From: Candidatus Amarobacillus elongatus
Lineage (GTDB): Bacteria; Chloroflexota; Dehalococcoidia; Tepidiformales; Tepidiformaceae
Direction: 5' to 3'
DNA: 64,000 nucleotides
Assembly (NCBI GenBank): GCA_016703545.1
Contig: JADJBX010000009.1
Coordinates: 60,282 to 124,281 of the forward strand
The notes under the pieces: generated by a model
What the model was told of the DNA's origin: nothing
Databases searched by the model: none
Seen by the model: only the letters and a program-made list of their open reading frames with translations
Program-made: the position numbers and the translations under genes
Shown here: piece by piece, positions 53,406 to 62,172 of the stretch
Numbering within the stretch: position 1 is the first letter of the stretch
Layout of the letters: the number at the start of each line of letters is the position of its first letter

Positions 53406-55640
53406 CTAGCCGATGCCGGTGAGCTTCTTCTTCTTTTGCTGGACATAATCGACGAGGATGTACTCCCCGAGCTTGTCCGGCGTCGTGTAGAACACCCGCC
53501 CCTTATTGATCCGCGCGACCTGGTTGATGAACTCCTTGAGGTAGTAGTTCCGGTCGAGCATGAAGGTGTTGATGGTGATGTTCTTCTGCGTGCAGCGCTT
53601 CACCTCTTTGAGCGTTTCGCGGATGGTGATCGGGCTCGGCGGATAGGCGAAAAAGCTGCGGCCCTTCTCAAGGTGCGCCGTCGGCTCGCCATCCGAGATC
53701 ATGATGATCTGGCGTGTCCCCTGCGTGTGCTTCGCCAGCAGGTTCTGCGCGATCATCAGCGCGTGGTGCATGTTCGTCCCGAGCACGGACTCGTCCCAGC
53801 GCACGTACGGCAGCTGGTCGGCCTTCAGCTCCCGCGCGTAGGCGCTGAACCCGATGATGTAGAGGCTGTCACGCTGGTACTGCGATGAGATGAGGTTGTT
53901 GAGCGCCAGCGCAACCTTCTTCGCCGCCTGGAAGCTCCCCCGCAGCGCCATCGACCAGCTCAGGTCGAGCATGATCACGGTCGATGTCTGCGTCATGATC
54001 TCGGTGCGCGCCACTTCGAAGTCGTCGGGCTTCAGGCGAATCGGCAGGCCCGGCCCTTCGCGGTACATCGAGTTCATGATCGTCTTCTGAATGTCCAAGT
54101 AGAACGGGTCGCCGAACTCGTACCGCTTGCTCTCGTCGGTGCGCTCGCCGCCGCTGCCGCTGTCGCGGACCTCGTGTTTGCCGAAGCTGTCCTTCTTCAG
54201 CTGCGCGTAGATTTCGCCGAGAGCGCGCTGGCCGATCTTGCGCGTGCCGCGGGGCGTGAGTTCGTAGCCGTTCCCCTTCTTCCGGATGTAGCCAGCTTCC
54301 TCGAGGATCTCCAGGAACTGCTTGAGCTGATCGAGCGTCTCCCGCGCTTCGGGACCGAGCAGGTCTTCGAGCTTCTCGGCATCGATATCCTCGATGTCAC
54401 CGCCGTACTGGGTGCGCTCCAGCTGGCGTTCGACCTCGTCGATCGACTGCATCTGGTTCATCAGCTGCATCGCCGACTGGAGGTCGATCTCCTCCTCGCC
54501 GCGGAAGGGGTACTGGTTGCGCAGTTCGCGCATGGGGTAGAGGTACTCGAGGTTCTGCGCCAGGTCATTCAGCGATTGCTGCAGTCCCGGGTCGCCGATC
54601 TTGTCCGAAAGGAGGTCCTGCAGCTGCTGGCGCATGTCGCCGGGCAGGCTGTCGAGCAGGCTCTGCATCTGGCCCATCTGGTGCTGCATCTGCTCAATCA
54701 GCTCATCCAGCGACTGCGGCGGGTTGTCGCCAAAGAGATCGCCGTACTGCTGCATGAACTGGTCGAAGTTCGGCTCCTTGCCGGCCATCCGGTCCTGGAG
54801 CATCTGGTTGAGGTCCTTGACCATGTTCTTCATGCGATCGAGCTCTTCGGGGCCCATGTTCGCAATCTGGTTGTACATGTCCTTGAAGAAGGTCTCCATC
54901 ATCGCCTTCTTCAGGGATTCGAGCAGTTCATTGAACTTGGCCTGGGCCTCCGGGTCCATGAACTCGTAGTTCTGGAGCTGGCGCATCTGCCCCGACGTGT
55001 CGTTCGGCAGCTGCGAGAGGAAGTCCTTCTTCTTGTTCGCGATGTTGCGCAGCATCTCGGCGAATTCGTTCCCCGGCTGCTGCCCCGGAGATTGCTGACC
55101 CTGCTGGCCCTGCCCTTCGCCGCCCTCCTGGCCCTGCTGCGGCTGACCCTGCTGCCCCGCCTGCGGCCGCCCCTGCATCCCCTGCTGGCCGCCCTGCTGC
55201 TGGCCACGCTGTGGCTGCCCGCCCTGTTGCTGCTGGCCGCCCTGCTGGTTGTCCCCCTGCTGGCCCTGCTGCTGGTCCCCGGGCTGGCCGTCCTGCGGCC
55301 GCTGGCCCGTCGCCTCGTCCAGGCGGCGGTCGATCGTGCTGCGCTCCATGTTCACGATTTCTTCGAGCTTCTTCTTGATGTCGTCGAAGGCGGAACTGAG
55401 ATTGAAACGGTCGAGCTGCTGGCGGCGCTGCTGCCGGAGCTGCTGCAGGAGGTCGCGAAGGCCCTGCATGCGGTCGCCCTGGGGGCTGCGCATGCCGCGC
55501 TGCATGAGATTGCGCAGCGCATGCTGGAGGTCGCCGAAGTTCATCAGGTCGTCGGTCAGGTTATCCAGGATCTCGTCCGCCTGGACGTCCGGGACTTCCT
55601 GCGTGCCATCCCACATCGAATAGCGGTAGCGAATCACCAT
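53406..55640 (-). CDS. VWA-domain protein with Gln/Gly-rich region
   Basis: A 744-residue cytosolic protein. Residues about 1-110 are helical. Residues about 112-200 are a striking low-complexity stretch of Gln, Gly and Pro. A long helical region follows with QMLQDRMAGKEP-type repeats, and then a C-terminal von Willebrand A domain from about 545. The metal-binding MIDAS is DLSWSM (D559, S561, S563). A winged-helix-like segment precedes it (YIRKKGNGYELTPRGTRKIG). The VWA domain resembles those working with MoxR-type AAA ATPases or magnesium-chelatase subunit D, but no such partner is in the window. Length and layout fit uncharacterised VWA proteins of Chloroflexota/Actinobacteria. Confidence 0.87.
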   Translation of the reverse strand: MVIRYRYSMWDGTQEVPDVQADEILDNLTDDLMNFGDLQHALRNLMQRGMRSPQGDRMQGLRDLLQQLRQQRRQQLDRFNLSSAFDDIKKKLEEIVNMERSTIDRRLDEATGQRPQDGQPGDQQQGQQGDNQQGGQQQQGGQPQRGQQQGGQQGMQGRPQAGQQGQPQQGQEGGEGQGQQGQQSPGQQPGNEFAEMLRNIANKKKDFLSQLPNDTSGQMRQLQNYEFMDPEAQAKFNELLESLKKAMMETFFKDMYNQIANMGPEELDRMKNMVKDLNQMLQDRMAGKEPNFDQFMQQYGDLFGDNPPQSLDELIEQMQHQMGQMQSLLDSLPGDMRQQLQDLLSDKIGDPGLQQSLNDLAQNLEYLYPMRELRNQYPFRGEEEIDLQSAMQLMNQMQSIDEVERQLERTQYGGDIEDIDAEKLEDLLGPEARETLDQLKQFLEILEEAGYIRKKGNGYELTPRGTRKIGQRALGEIYAQLKKDSFGKHEVRDSGSGGERTDESKRYEFGDPFYLDIQKTIMNSMYREGPGLPIRLKPDDFEVARTEIMTQTSTVIMLDLSWSMALRGSFQAAKKVALALNNLISSQYQRDSLYIIGFSAYARELKADQLPYVRWDESVLGTNMHHALMIAQNLLAKHTQGTRQIIMISDGEPTAHLEKGRSFFAYPPSPITIRETLKEVKRCTQKNITINTFMLDRNYYLKEFINQVARINKGRVFYTTPDKLGEYILVDYVQQKKKKLTGIG

Positions 55641-55779
55641 CGGGGCCTCCCAGGGGGCCCGCGTCGAGGCCCGTTGCGGGTACGGTAGCGGAATCAGGAT
55701 CGCTTGTCAGTTCGCCGCCGCGCCCGGCGAATACCCTTATTCAGGTGCGAGCGGTCTGTCGAGTGCGCCGCCACCGCCG

Positions 55780-56661
55780 ATGATCTCCCCGATGGGCAAG
55801 AACGCCGCTGCACTGATCGAGAGTATCGACGAGCTGCCGCCACTCCCCTCGGTGGCGGCGCGTGTGATGAACATGGCGGACGATGACCGCACGAGCGCCC
55901 TCGACCTCGCTCAGGTGCTGAGCACGGACCAGGCGCTCACCGCGAAGCTGATCCGCATCAGCAACTCCGCCTACTACGGCTTTGCCCGCCGCATCAGCAC
56001 GGTCCGCGAAGCCGACCTCGTGCTTGGCTTCAGGCAGGTCCGCCAGATGGCCGTCGGCGCCAGCGTCATGAACGCCTTCAAGGGTTCGAAGCTGAGCGAC
56101 GGGTTCGACCTGGACCTGTTCTGGGGACACAGCATCGCGGTCGCCGTGGCCGCCGAGACGCTGGCGAAGAAGACGCGCGTGGCGAAGCCGGAAGATGCCT
56201 TCACCGCCGGCATCCTCCACGACATCGGACGCCTGGTGCTCCGGCAGGTGATGCCCGTCGAGTTCGCGAACGCCGTGGGCATGGCGCGCGCGGGACAGAT
56301 GTCGCTGCACGCCGCGGAAGCGCTGACCACGGGGTATTCCCACGACGCACTGGGCAAGGCGCTGGGCGAGCGGTGGAAGTTCCCGGGGCACCTTGTCGAC
56401 GCGATCAGCGGCCACCACAGCACGCTGCTCACGCCCGAGAACTCCGGCCTCAGTGGCGTCATTGCCACGGCGAACCGGCTCGTGCTGCACTACAACCTGT
56501 ACTGCGGTTACGAAGTCGAAGCCGCGGTGAAGCCGCTCCCACCGGACCTGCAGGCAACCGAAGAGGCGTGCGGCGGCATCGACCATGTGCTCGAGCGTGC
56601 GTTCTCCTTCATCGAAGGCGCCACGGGCACTCCGGAAAGATGGTACGCGGCGGCGAGCTGA
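55780..56661 (+). CDS. HDOD domain protein
   Basis: A 293-residue signalling protein made of one HDOD domain: IDELPPLPSVAARVMNMADD, then DQALTAKLIRISNSAYYGFAR, then the degenerate HD pair in AGILHDIGRL (H147/D148), and GHHS. HDOD domains lack the full metal site of HD-GYP enzymes and act as adaptors in motility, stress and cell-cycle signalling. ATG 55780 is used; ATG 55792 (the fifth codon) also fits. The gene is divergent from the VWA gene with about 140 bases between. TATTTTT-like AT-rich sequence after its stop (56670-56690) could hold the next promoter. Confidence 0.88.
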   Translation: MISPMGKNAAALIESIDELPPLPSVAARVMNMADDDRTSALDLAQVLSTDQALTAKLIRISNSAYYGFARRISTVREADLVLGFRQVRQMAVGASVMNAFKGSKLSDGFDLDLFWGHSIAVAVAAETLAKKTRVAKPEDAFTAGILHDIGRLVLRQVMPVEFANAVGMARAGQMSLHAAEALTTGYSHDALGKALGERWKFPGHLVDAISGHHSTLLTPENSGLSGVIATANRLVLHYNLYCGYEVEAAVKPLPPDLQATEEACGGIDHVLERAFSFIEGATGTPERWYAAAS

Positions 56662-56703
56662 TATAGCTCTGGTATTTTTCTCCGGCGCTGTCATGATGAT
56701 TGC

Positions 56704-57465
56704 GTGATGACCTGGGCAGCGCGCGCCCGGTACTTCTGGCTGGGCCTTGCCTCGGCGAGCCTCGGCGGCTCGCTTGTCTTCCTCGGTCTCGTGCTCTTGC
56801 AGACGCTCGACGCGCCCTCCGGGGCCATCGCCGCCGCCCCCGGCGACCTTCCCCCGCTCGCCCAACCCGATGGCCACCTGGTCCGCTTCTCGGGCGCATT
56901 GCCTCCCGTGCTGGAGGGAACTGGCCTGCTCGTCGCGACGGCGAACTCGGCGCCCGACCTTTCGTTCCTGCCCGGCGACGTCCCCGGCGGCGTTCCGGTT
57001 GTCACCCGCTACCTGGTTCCCGTCGCGCCCCTCTCCGCCGGCGTGGACTCGCTCTCCGTGGCGCAGCTGACGTCGCTCCTCGCCCCCGCCGGGGTTGCGA
57101 CGTGGGAGTCCGCGGGCGGGATTGGCGGGCGCCCGCGGGGACTGGCCCTCGCCGCCGACGCCGCGGCTATCGCCGCCATCGAGGCGCTCGGCGGCGCTGG
57201 TTCCGCGGTCACCGTTCCCACATACGACGACCTCTTCGCGCTCCTGGCGAAGCCCGGCGCCGGATACCTCGCGTTCGTGCCTTTGGGCGAACTGCGCCCG
57301 GCGGGTGTCGCCCTCGCCATCGACGGCCTGGACCTTGCCCGCGGGACCGGCGAAACCGCGGAGTGGCCGTTCGTCGAACGGATCTCGGTCGTGCCGCATA
57401 CCGCCGCGGGGAGGGATGCGCTGCCCGCGGTCATGGCCCGCCTCGCGCGCCCCTTCCGCGCGTGA
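56704..57465 (+). CDS. Membrane-anchored protein upstream of and coupled to CapA-like gene
   Basis: A 253-residue protein with one N-terminal membrane helix (about residues 8-33) and an exported domain. The region GVPVVTRYLVPVAPLSAGVDSLSVAQLTSLLAPAG has the feel of a periplasmic binding-protein lobe, but I cannot assign a family. Its stop overlaps GTG 57462 of the CapA-like gene by four bases (GTGA). In related bacteria a similar region can precede a CapA domain in one chain, so these may be two coupled genes or one gene split by a single-base error. Confidence 0.65.
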   Translation: MMTWAARARYFWLGLASASLGGSLVFLGLVLLQTLDAPSGAIAAAPGDLPPLAQPDGHLVRFSGALPPVLEGTGLLVATANSAPDLSFLPGDVPGGVPVVTRYLVPVAPLSAGVDSLSVAQLTSLLAPAGVATWESAGGIGGRPRGLALAADAAAIAAIEALGGAGSAVTVPTYDDLFALLAKPGAGYLAFVPLGELRPAGVALAIDGLDLARGTGETAEWPFVERISVVPHTAAGRDALPAVMARLARPFRA

Positions 57466-58463
57466 CGCGCGTCGTCGCCACCGGGGACATCCTCCAATCG
57501 CGCTGCACCCTCGCGCAGATCAGGGCGACGGGTGACTGGGCGGCGGCGCTGCGCGGACCGGTGGGCGAGTACCTTGCCGCTGCCGACCTCGCCCTGGGGT
57601 CGCTCGATGGCAGCATCCAGGACATAAACCCGCCGTACCTCTGCGTCCCGGGTACGAACCTCTCGTCGCCCCCCGAGGTGATGGCGGCGCTCACGCTGGC
57701 GGGCTTCGATGGCATGACCGTCGCCACGAACCACGTGTTCGACTGTGGCATCGAGTACTGCGGCAGCCGGGCATTCCTGCAAACGCTCGACCGCCTGCGC
57801 GCCGCCGGCATCCAGACCGTCGGCGGCGGGCGCGACCTCGCGGAGGCCATGGCGCCGGCCGTCTTCGAGGTGAACGGCGTCCGCTTCGGCGTTCTCGGCT
57901 TCGACGACGTGGCCGCCATGGACCTCGAGGCCACCGCGTCTTCGCCCGGGACGGCCCCACTCGACGACGACTACGGCGAGGAGCGCGCGGCCGGCGAGCC
58001 CGCGTTTTACCGGCCCGCGTCGGAGCTTGGGGTCGAGCGCTTCACCTCCGCCATCCGCCTGCTGAAGGCGCAGGTGGACGTGGTCATCGTGCAGGTGCAA
58101 TCGGGCACGGAAGACACGCACGTGCCGACCGCGCGCAGCATCAAGGCACTGCGCGCCGCCGCCGATGCCGGCGCCGATCTCGTCGTGGGCAACCAGGCTC
58201 ACTGGGTGCAGGCCGCCGAGACGCGCGGGCCGTCGTTCATCGCCTACGCGCTCGGCAACTTCGTCTTCGACCAGACCCACACGCCCGAACACACGCAGGG
58301 CTACCTGCTGGAGGCCACCTTCCACGGTTCACGGCTGGTGACCGTGCGGATGCTCCCGTACCAGATCGAGGAGCGGTACCGGCCGGTCTTCGCCGCCGGG
58401 GCGTTGCGGTTGAAGATTCTTGGAGACGTGATCACGGCGTCCCAGAAACTGCCAGTTAAATGA
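57462..58463 (+). CDS. CapA/PgsA-family metallophosphatase-fold protein
   Basis: A 333-residue protein of the CapA (poly-gamma-glutamate capsule synthesis) family. RVVATGDILQSRC is the first metal-binding block. ALGSLDGSIQD stands in the block that usually reads N-x-E. FDGMTVATNHVFDCG is the N-H motif block, and VGNQAHWVQAAET and FIAYALGNFVFDQTH are the last two. The first block lacks the common D-x-M form but keeps GD. Role may be capsule/polymer assembly or phosphoester cleavage at the cell surface. No signal sequence of its own; export would rely on the upstream protein if the two are one chain. Confidence 0.82.
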   Translation: MTRVVATGDILQSRCTLAQIRATGDWAAALRGPVGEYLAAADLALGSLDGSIQDINPPYLCVPGTNLSSPPEVMAALTLAGFDGMTVATNHVFDCGIEYCGSRAFLQTLDRLRAAGIQTVGGGRDLAEAMAPAVFEVNGVRFGVLGFDDVAAMDLEATASSPGTAPLDDDYGEERAAGEPAFYRPASELGVERFTSAIRLLKAQVDVVIVQVQSGTEDTHVPTARSIKALRAAADAGADLVVGNQAHWVQAAETRGPSFIAYALGNFVFDQTHTPEHTQGYLLEATFHGSRLVTVRMLPYQIEERYRPVFAAGALRLKILGDVITASQKLPVK

Positions 58464-58513
58464 AGACCCGGTTACGGATCTTCCCAGGGGCATATCAGGG
58501 TTCGCGAAGGTAG

Positions 58514-58543
58514 TTGACGCGCCGCCGCTTCCGTACGTACGTA
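58514..58543 (+). promoter_or_regulatory. Possible promoter of the 270-residue unknown protein
   Basis: TTGACG at 58514-58519 and TACGTA at 58538-58543, 18 bases apart, inside a small TACGTACGTA palindrome. ATG 58576 follows with GGGAGGG as ribosome-binding site. Confidence 0.4.
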
Positions 58544-58575
58544 TAGGGGCACTTCCACGAATTCGGGAGGGTGCG

Positions 58576-59388
58576 ATGAAAGCGGAACTTCTCGGCGAAG
58601 AGGTCGAAATCCTGCGGGAGACCATCCGCGCGAACGACGGCAGCAATGTCGCCACCGGCGCGTTCGCGCGAAAGGTCGATGCCCTGATTGGCGCCTTCTA
58701 CGACGACATCGGCGAACTCAGCGCCATCCAGCTTTCCGACATCCTCGACCTGTTCCTCATCAAAGTGCTGTACGTGAACCGCGGCAGCCGCGACGCCGAA
58801 ACGCTCGCCTACCTCGGCCGCATGATGGAACGCTATCTGCAGACTGGCGAAATGGCACTCGGCCCGTCCGGCGGCCACATCCCCTACCTGAGCGACCTCA
58901 TGGAAGAGACCGCGCACCCGTCGGGCACCTTCCAGAACCTGTTCGAGGCCTACCGGCGCTACGGCGATAACGCGCTCTTCATCTCCGGCGTCTTCCCGGA
59001 GAGTCTTGGGAGGAAGCGCCGGGGCGGGCGAATGGGCGGCGCTCCCCTCGTGGACCGCCAGTTCTTCGTGGCGGTCGGCAAGCAGTACTACGGCCTCGCG
59101 GCGAGCCAGGACCTTGCCCAGCGGGTGCAGCAGCGCGGCACCCTTCAGCGGCTCTCGTCGTTTTTCGACGTCTACGTGGACGCGCTGAATGAGATGAGCG
59201 GGCGGTATGTGATGGGCATGGACATGCAGCTCCTCGCCGACCGCATGCTCGATGCCTTCAACCGGTACCGGCAGACGCGGGACATCGCCTATCTCGAGAC
59301 CGCGCGCAAGTACGCCGCGTTGCTCAAGCTCGATGGCCATCAGTGGCCCGCCCTCGACGCCATGGCGGGTGACCCCGGCTACTTCTAG
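58576..59388 (+). CDS. Conserved-looking 270-residue protein, unknown
   Basis: I do not recognise it. The protein is soluble and almost entirely helical, with no signal peptide. It has evenly spread charged and aromatic residues (AYLGRMMERYLQTGE, QTRDIAYLETARKYAALLK), like an alpha-solenoid or helical-bundle protein, and one loop rich in Arg/Gly (GRKRRGGRMGG, about residues 146-156). Promoter-like sequence and GGGAGGG precede ATG 58576. It is a single-gene unit between CapA and the LLM oxidoreductase. The coding-like composition makes it a confident gene. Confidence 0.75.
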   Translation: MKAELLGEEVEILRETIRANDGSNVATGAFARKVDALIGAFYDDIGELSAIQLSDILDLFLIKVLYVNRGSRDAETLAYLGRMMERYLQTGEMALGPSGGHIPYLSDLMEETAHPSGTFQNLFEAYRRYGDNALFISGVFPESLGRKRRGGRMGGAPLVDRQFFVAVGKQYYGLAASQDLAQRVQQRGTLQRLSSFFDVYVDALNEMSGRYVMGMDMQLLADRMLDAFNRYRQTRDIAYLETARKYAALLKLDGHQWPALDAMAGDPGYF

Positions 59389-59475
59389 GCCGGCGCGGGG
59401 GCGACTGAGCCCGCGGCAACGCGGTCGCCACGGCGGCCTCGGGGGGGCGCACTGCCCTGTGCCCGGGCCGCGCTC

Positions 59476-59481
59476 TATAGT
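59476..59481 (+). promoter_or_regulatory. Putative -10 element (TATAGT) of the LLM gene
   Basis: TATAGT lies 29 bases before GTG 59511 and is a five-of-six match to TATAAT. No convincing -35 box. Confidence 0.45.
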
Positions 59482-59510
59482 CGGACGACCTCATTCGCCC
59501 GGAGCCCTTC

Positions 59511-60417
59511 GTGACGCAGCTGCCCGCCCTCGCCCTTGCCGCCGTTCCCGGCCGCCGCAAATGGACCGTCGAACTCGCCGCCGAGATCGAACGGCGAAAG
59601 TTCCAGGGCATCTATTGCGCCAGCTTCGGCGACAGCATGGGCCTCTGCCTTTCGATGGCCACCGCCACGAACGAGATCCACTTCGGCACGATGGTTCTGC
59701 CCATTTACTACCGCACCGCCTTCGATCTCGCGCAGTCGGCAGCCTACATTCACGAGCTGAGCGGCGGCCGCTTCTTCCTGGGCATCGGCGTCAGCCACGA
59801 GCCCTCGAACCGGCGGCTGGGTGTGGAGACCGGAAAGCCGCTCTCCGACATGCGCGAATACGTCGCGGCAATGCGCGCGGCCGAGCAGCAGGTCGGCCCT
59901 CTGCCGCCGATTGTGCTGGCGACGCTGCGCACGAAGATGGTGGACCTCTCCGTCGAGATTGGCCAGGGCGCGGTCTGGGCGAACGCGTCGCGCTCGCATA
60001 TGGCGGCCTCGCTTTCGCACATCCCGGCCGAGCGCCAGCAGGGCGACTTCTTCGTCGGCGACATGCTCCCGGTGTGCATCGACGACGACCGCGAGGCGGC
60101 GGCCGCCGTCATGAAGAAGCAGCTCACCGGCTACCTGATGCTCCCGAACTACCGGAACTACTGGAAGGAGGCCGGCTACGTCGAGGAGATGGCGGCCGTC
60201 GAGCGGGCGCTCCCGCAGCCCGCGACCGCGACGCGTTGCCGGGCCTCATGACCCCGCCCGGCTCGCCGACGCGACCCTCTTCGGCACCCGCAAGGACGTG
60301 TTGGAAGGCGTCGAAGCGTGGTTCGCCGCCGGTGTGAAGACGCCGATACTGGTACCGTCATCCACGAAGGGTGGACAGGCCAAGGCGTTTGAGGAGATCT
60401 TCGCCGCCTTCGCCTGA
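59511..60417 (+). pseudogene. LLM class flavin-dependent oxidoreductase, two frameshifts near 3' end
   Basis: A luciferase-like (F420- or FMN-dependent) oxidoreductase of about 300 residues. The first 230 codons from GTG 59511 are clean: ALAAVPGRRKWTVELAAEIE, GTMVLPIYYRTAFDLAQSAA, HELSGGRFFLGIGVSHEPSN, KPLSDMREYVAAMRAAEQQ. After EEMAAVERAL the frame shifts at about 60210-60220 (RDRDALPGLM), and again at about 60248 into ADATLFGTRKDVLEGVEAWFAAGV. The chain ends FEEIFAAFA at 60417. Each step is one base lost. The end overlaps the start of the next gene (TGATG), as expected of an intact original. Confidence 0.75.
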
Positions 60418-61196
60418 TGGGTGTCATGGCCGACCACGACTACAGCGCGGAACTGCGCATCGCCGTCGAAGCGACGCGCGCCGCGGGCGACGAAGTCGCG
60501 CGGATGCGCCGCGAGGGGCTCCGGTACGGCCACAAGGACGGCCGCGAGCTCGTCTCCGAAGCGGACATTCGCGCGGCCGAAATGCTGCACGCGGCCCTCA
60601 CCGCCGCATTCCCGTCCGATGGCTGGCTGAGCGAGGAACACACCGACACCGCCGAACGGCTCGGCCGTGAGCGCGCCTGGGTCGTCGACCCCATCGATGG
60701 CACGCGCGAGTTTCTCATGGGAGTGCCGGAATACGCGGTGTCCGTGGCGCTCGTTGTTGGCGGCGAGCCGGTGCTGGGCGTGGTCTACAACCCGGCCGCC
60801 GAGGATCTGCAGGCCGCTGTCTGCACCGATTCCGCCGAGGATCCCGCCGGCCTCCTGCCGTCGCACTTCACCGTCCTGGTCGGCCGGAACGAGAAGCGCT
60901 GGAACGAAGTCCCACCGCTGCCGCGCGGCGCGAAGACCACCGCCGTCGGAAGTGTCGCGTACCGCCTGTCGCGGCTCGCGGGCGGCCACGGCGACGCCTG
61001 CCTTTCGGGGTACGGCCGCGCGGAATGGGACGTCGCCGCGGGCGTCGTCCTCTGCAAGGCCGCCGGCTTCCGCGTCACCGACGTCCTCGGCCATCCCATG
61101 CGCTTCAATCAGCCGGACCCGTACGTCGCCGGGCTGCTGATCGCGAAGCCCGCGCTTCATGGAGTGCTGGACCAGTGGTTCCGCCGGTTGCGGTAG
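60417..61196 (+). CDS. Inositol monophosphatase family phosphatase (CysQ/ImpA-like)
   Basis: A 259-residue Mg2+-dependent, Li+-sensitive-type phosphatase. The metal sites are LSEEH (Glu pair), WVVDPIDGTREF (residues 88-99) and GRAEWDVAAGVVLCKAAG. The DPIDGT motif with Arg/Glu-Phe next fits both inositol monophosphatases and 3'(2'),5'-bisphosphate nucleotidases such as CysQ; the sequence does not decide between them. ATG 60417 overlaps the LLM stop (TGATG); ATG 60426 is an alternative. Confidence 0.87.
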   Translation: MGVMADHDYSAELRIAVEATRAAGDEVARMRREGLRYGHKDGRELVSEADIRAAEMLHAALTAAFPSDGWLSEEHTDTAERLGRERAWVVDPIDGTREFLMGVPEYAVSVALVVGGEPVLGVVYNPAAEDLQAAVCTDSAEDPAGLLPSHFTVLVGRNEKRWNEVPPLPRGAKTTAVGSVAYRLSRLAGGHGDACLSGYGRAEWDVAAGVVLCKAAGFRVTDVLGHPMRFNQPDPYVAGLLIAKPALHGVLDQWFRRLR

Positions 61197-61218
61197 CGCC
61201 CCTCGCTCGTGCATCCCG

Positions 61219-61224
61219 TAGGAT
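61219..61224 (+). promoter_or_regulatory. Putative -10 element (TAGGAT) of the LLM/PPOX operon
   Basis: TAGGAT is 27 bases before ATG 61252, the same distance and sequence as at lemA (9619). GGAGGGG provides the ribosome-binding site. Confidence 0.4.
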
Positions 61225-61251
61225 CGGCTCACACGGCGCGCTGGAGGGGTC

Positions 61252-62172
61252 ATGAGCATTCGTATCGGTATGGGCGTCGCGGGGGTGCCGTTTTCAGGCC
61301 CCGCCGCGCTCGGGAAGTGGGTCGACCTCTGTGAGGGAAGCAAGGTCGATTCCGTCTGGTTCAGCGACCGGCTGACCGGGCAGGCCCCGACGCTGGAGCC
61401 GATGGCGGCGATGGCGTGGCTCGCGGGCCGCACCTCGCGCCTCAAGTTCGGCATGAACGCCATCGTCCTGCCGTTTCGCGATCCGCTGGTGCTGGCGAAG
61501 GAGTGCGCGACGCTCGACTACCTCAGCGGCGGGCGACTCCTCCCCGCGTTCGGTGTCGGCGCCGAGGTGGCGCCGGAGTTCCGGGCGACGGGCCGCAAGC
61601 CGGCCGGACGCGGCACCCAGTCCGACGAGATGCTCGAAATCATGACCCGCCTCTGGGCCGAACCTTCCGTGACTTTCGAGGGCAAATACTACCGGTACGA
61701 AAACGCCTCCATCGCTCCCCGGCCGCGCCAGCAGCCCCTGCCGTGCTGGATCGGCGGCAGCAGCGACGCCGCGATCCGCCGCACGGCGCGCCTTGGGACA
61801 GGTTGGCTCTCCGGGGTCCAGTCGCCCGCGCAGGTGAAGCCCGTCGTCACGAAAATCCGTGCCGCGGTCGCCGAATCCGGCCGCCCCTTCGAACCCGACC
61901 ACTATGGCGCCGGCTTCTCGTTCCACTTCGGCAGTTGGGACGACGAGGTCGTGCAGCGCACGCTCGCCGGCCTCGCGCGCATCAGCCTCGGCACCGACCC
62001 GCGCGATCTCGTGGCCGTGGGCAACGCCGACGACATCGTCGCGCGCGCCGAGGAGTACGTGGACGCCGGCATCTCGAAGTTCGTCCTGCGGCCCATCGGC
62101 GGCAGCGACGACGAACTCATGGACCAGACGCGCCGTCTCATCGAGGAAGTGCTGCCGCGGGTGCACCGCTAA
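61252..62172 (+). CDS. LLM class F420-dependent oxidoreductase
   Basis: A 306-residue TIM-barrel oxidoreductase of the luciferase-like group. RIGMGVAGVPFSGPAALGKW, VDSVWFSDRLTGQAPTLEPM, and TSRLKFGMNAIVLPFRDPLV begin the barrel. TLDYLSGGRLLPAFGVG is the group signature. WIGGSSDAAIRRTARLGTGW is the cofactor phosphate-binding region. The family usually takes hydride from reduced F420. Substrate unknown. The stop overlaps the start of the PPOX gene by one base (TAATG), so the two are co-translated and may handle the same compound. Confidence 0.9.
   Translation: MSIRIGMGVAGVPFSGPAALGKWVDLCEGSKVDSVWFSDRLTGQAPTLEPMAAMAWLAGRTSRLKFGMNAIVLPFRDPLVLAKECATLDYLSGGRLLPAFGVGAEVAPEFRATGRKPAGRGTQSDEMLEIMTRLWAEPSVTFEGKYYRYENASIAPRPRQQPLPCWIGGSSDAAIRRTARLGTGWLSGVQSPAQVKPVVTKIRAAVAESGRPFEPDHYGAGFSFHFGSWDDEVVQRTLAGLARISLGTDPRDLVAVGNADDIVARAEEYVDAGISKFVLRPIGGSDDELMDQTRRLIEEVLPRVHR

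Noticed and set aside
54174..55688. 504-codon Leu-rich plus-strand frame opposite the VWA gene
   Set aside because: The Leu runs are the antisense reading of Gln codons (CAG gives CTG) in the Gln-rich tract; not a membrane protein.
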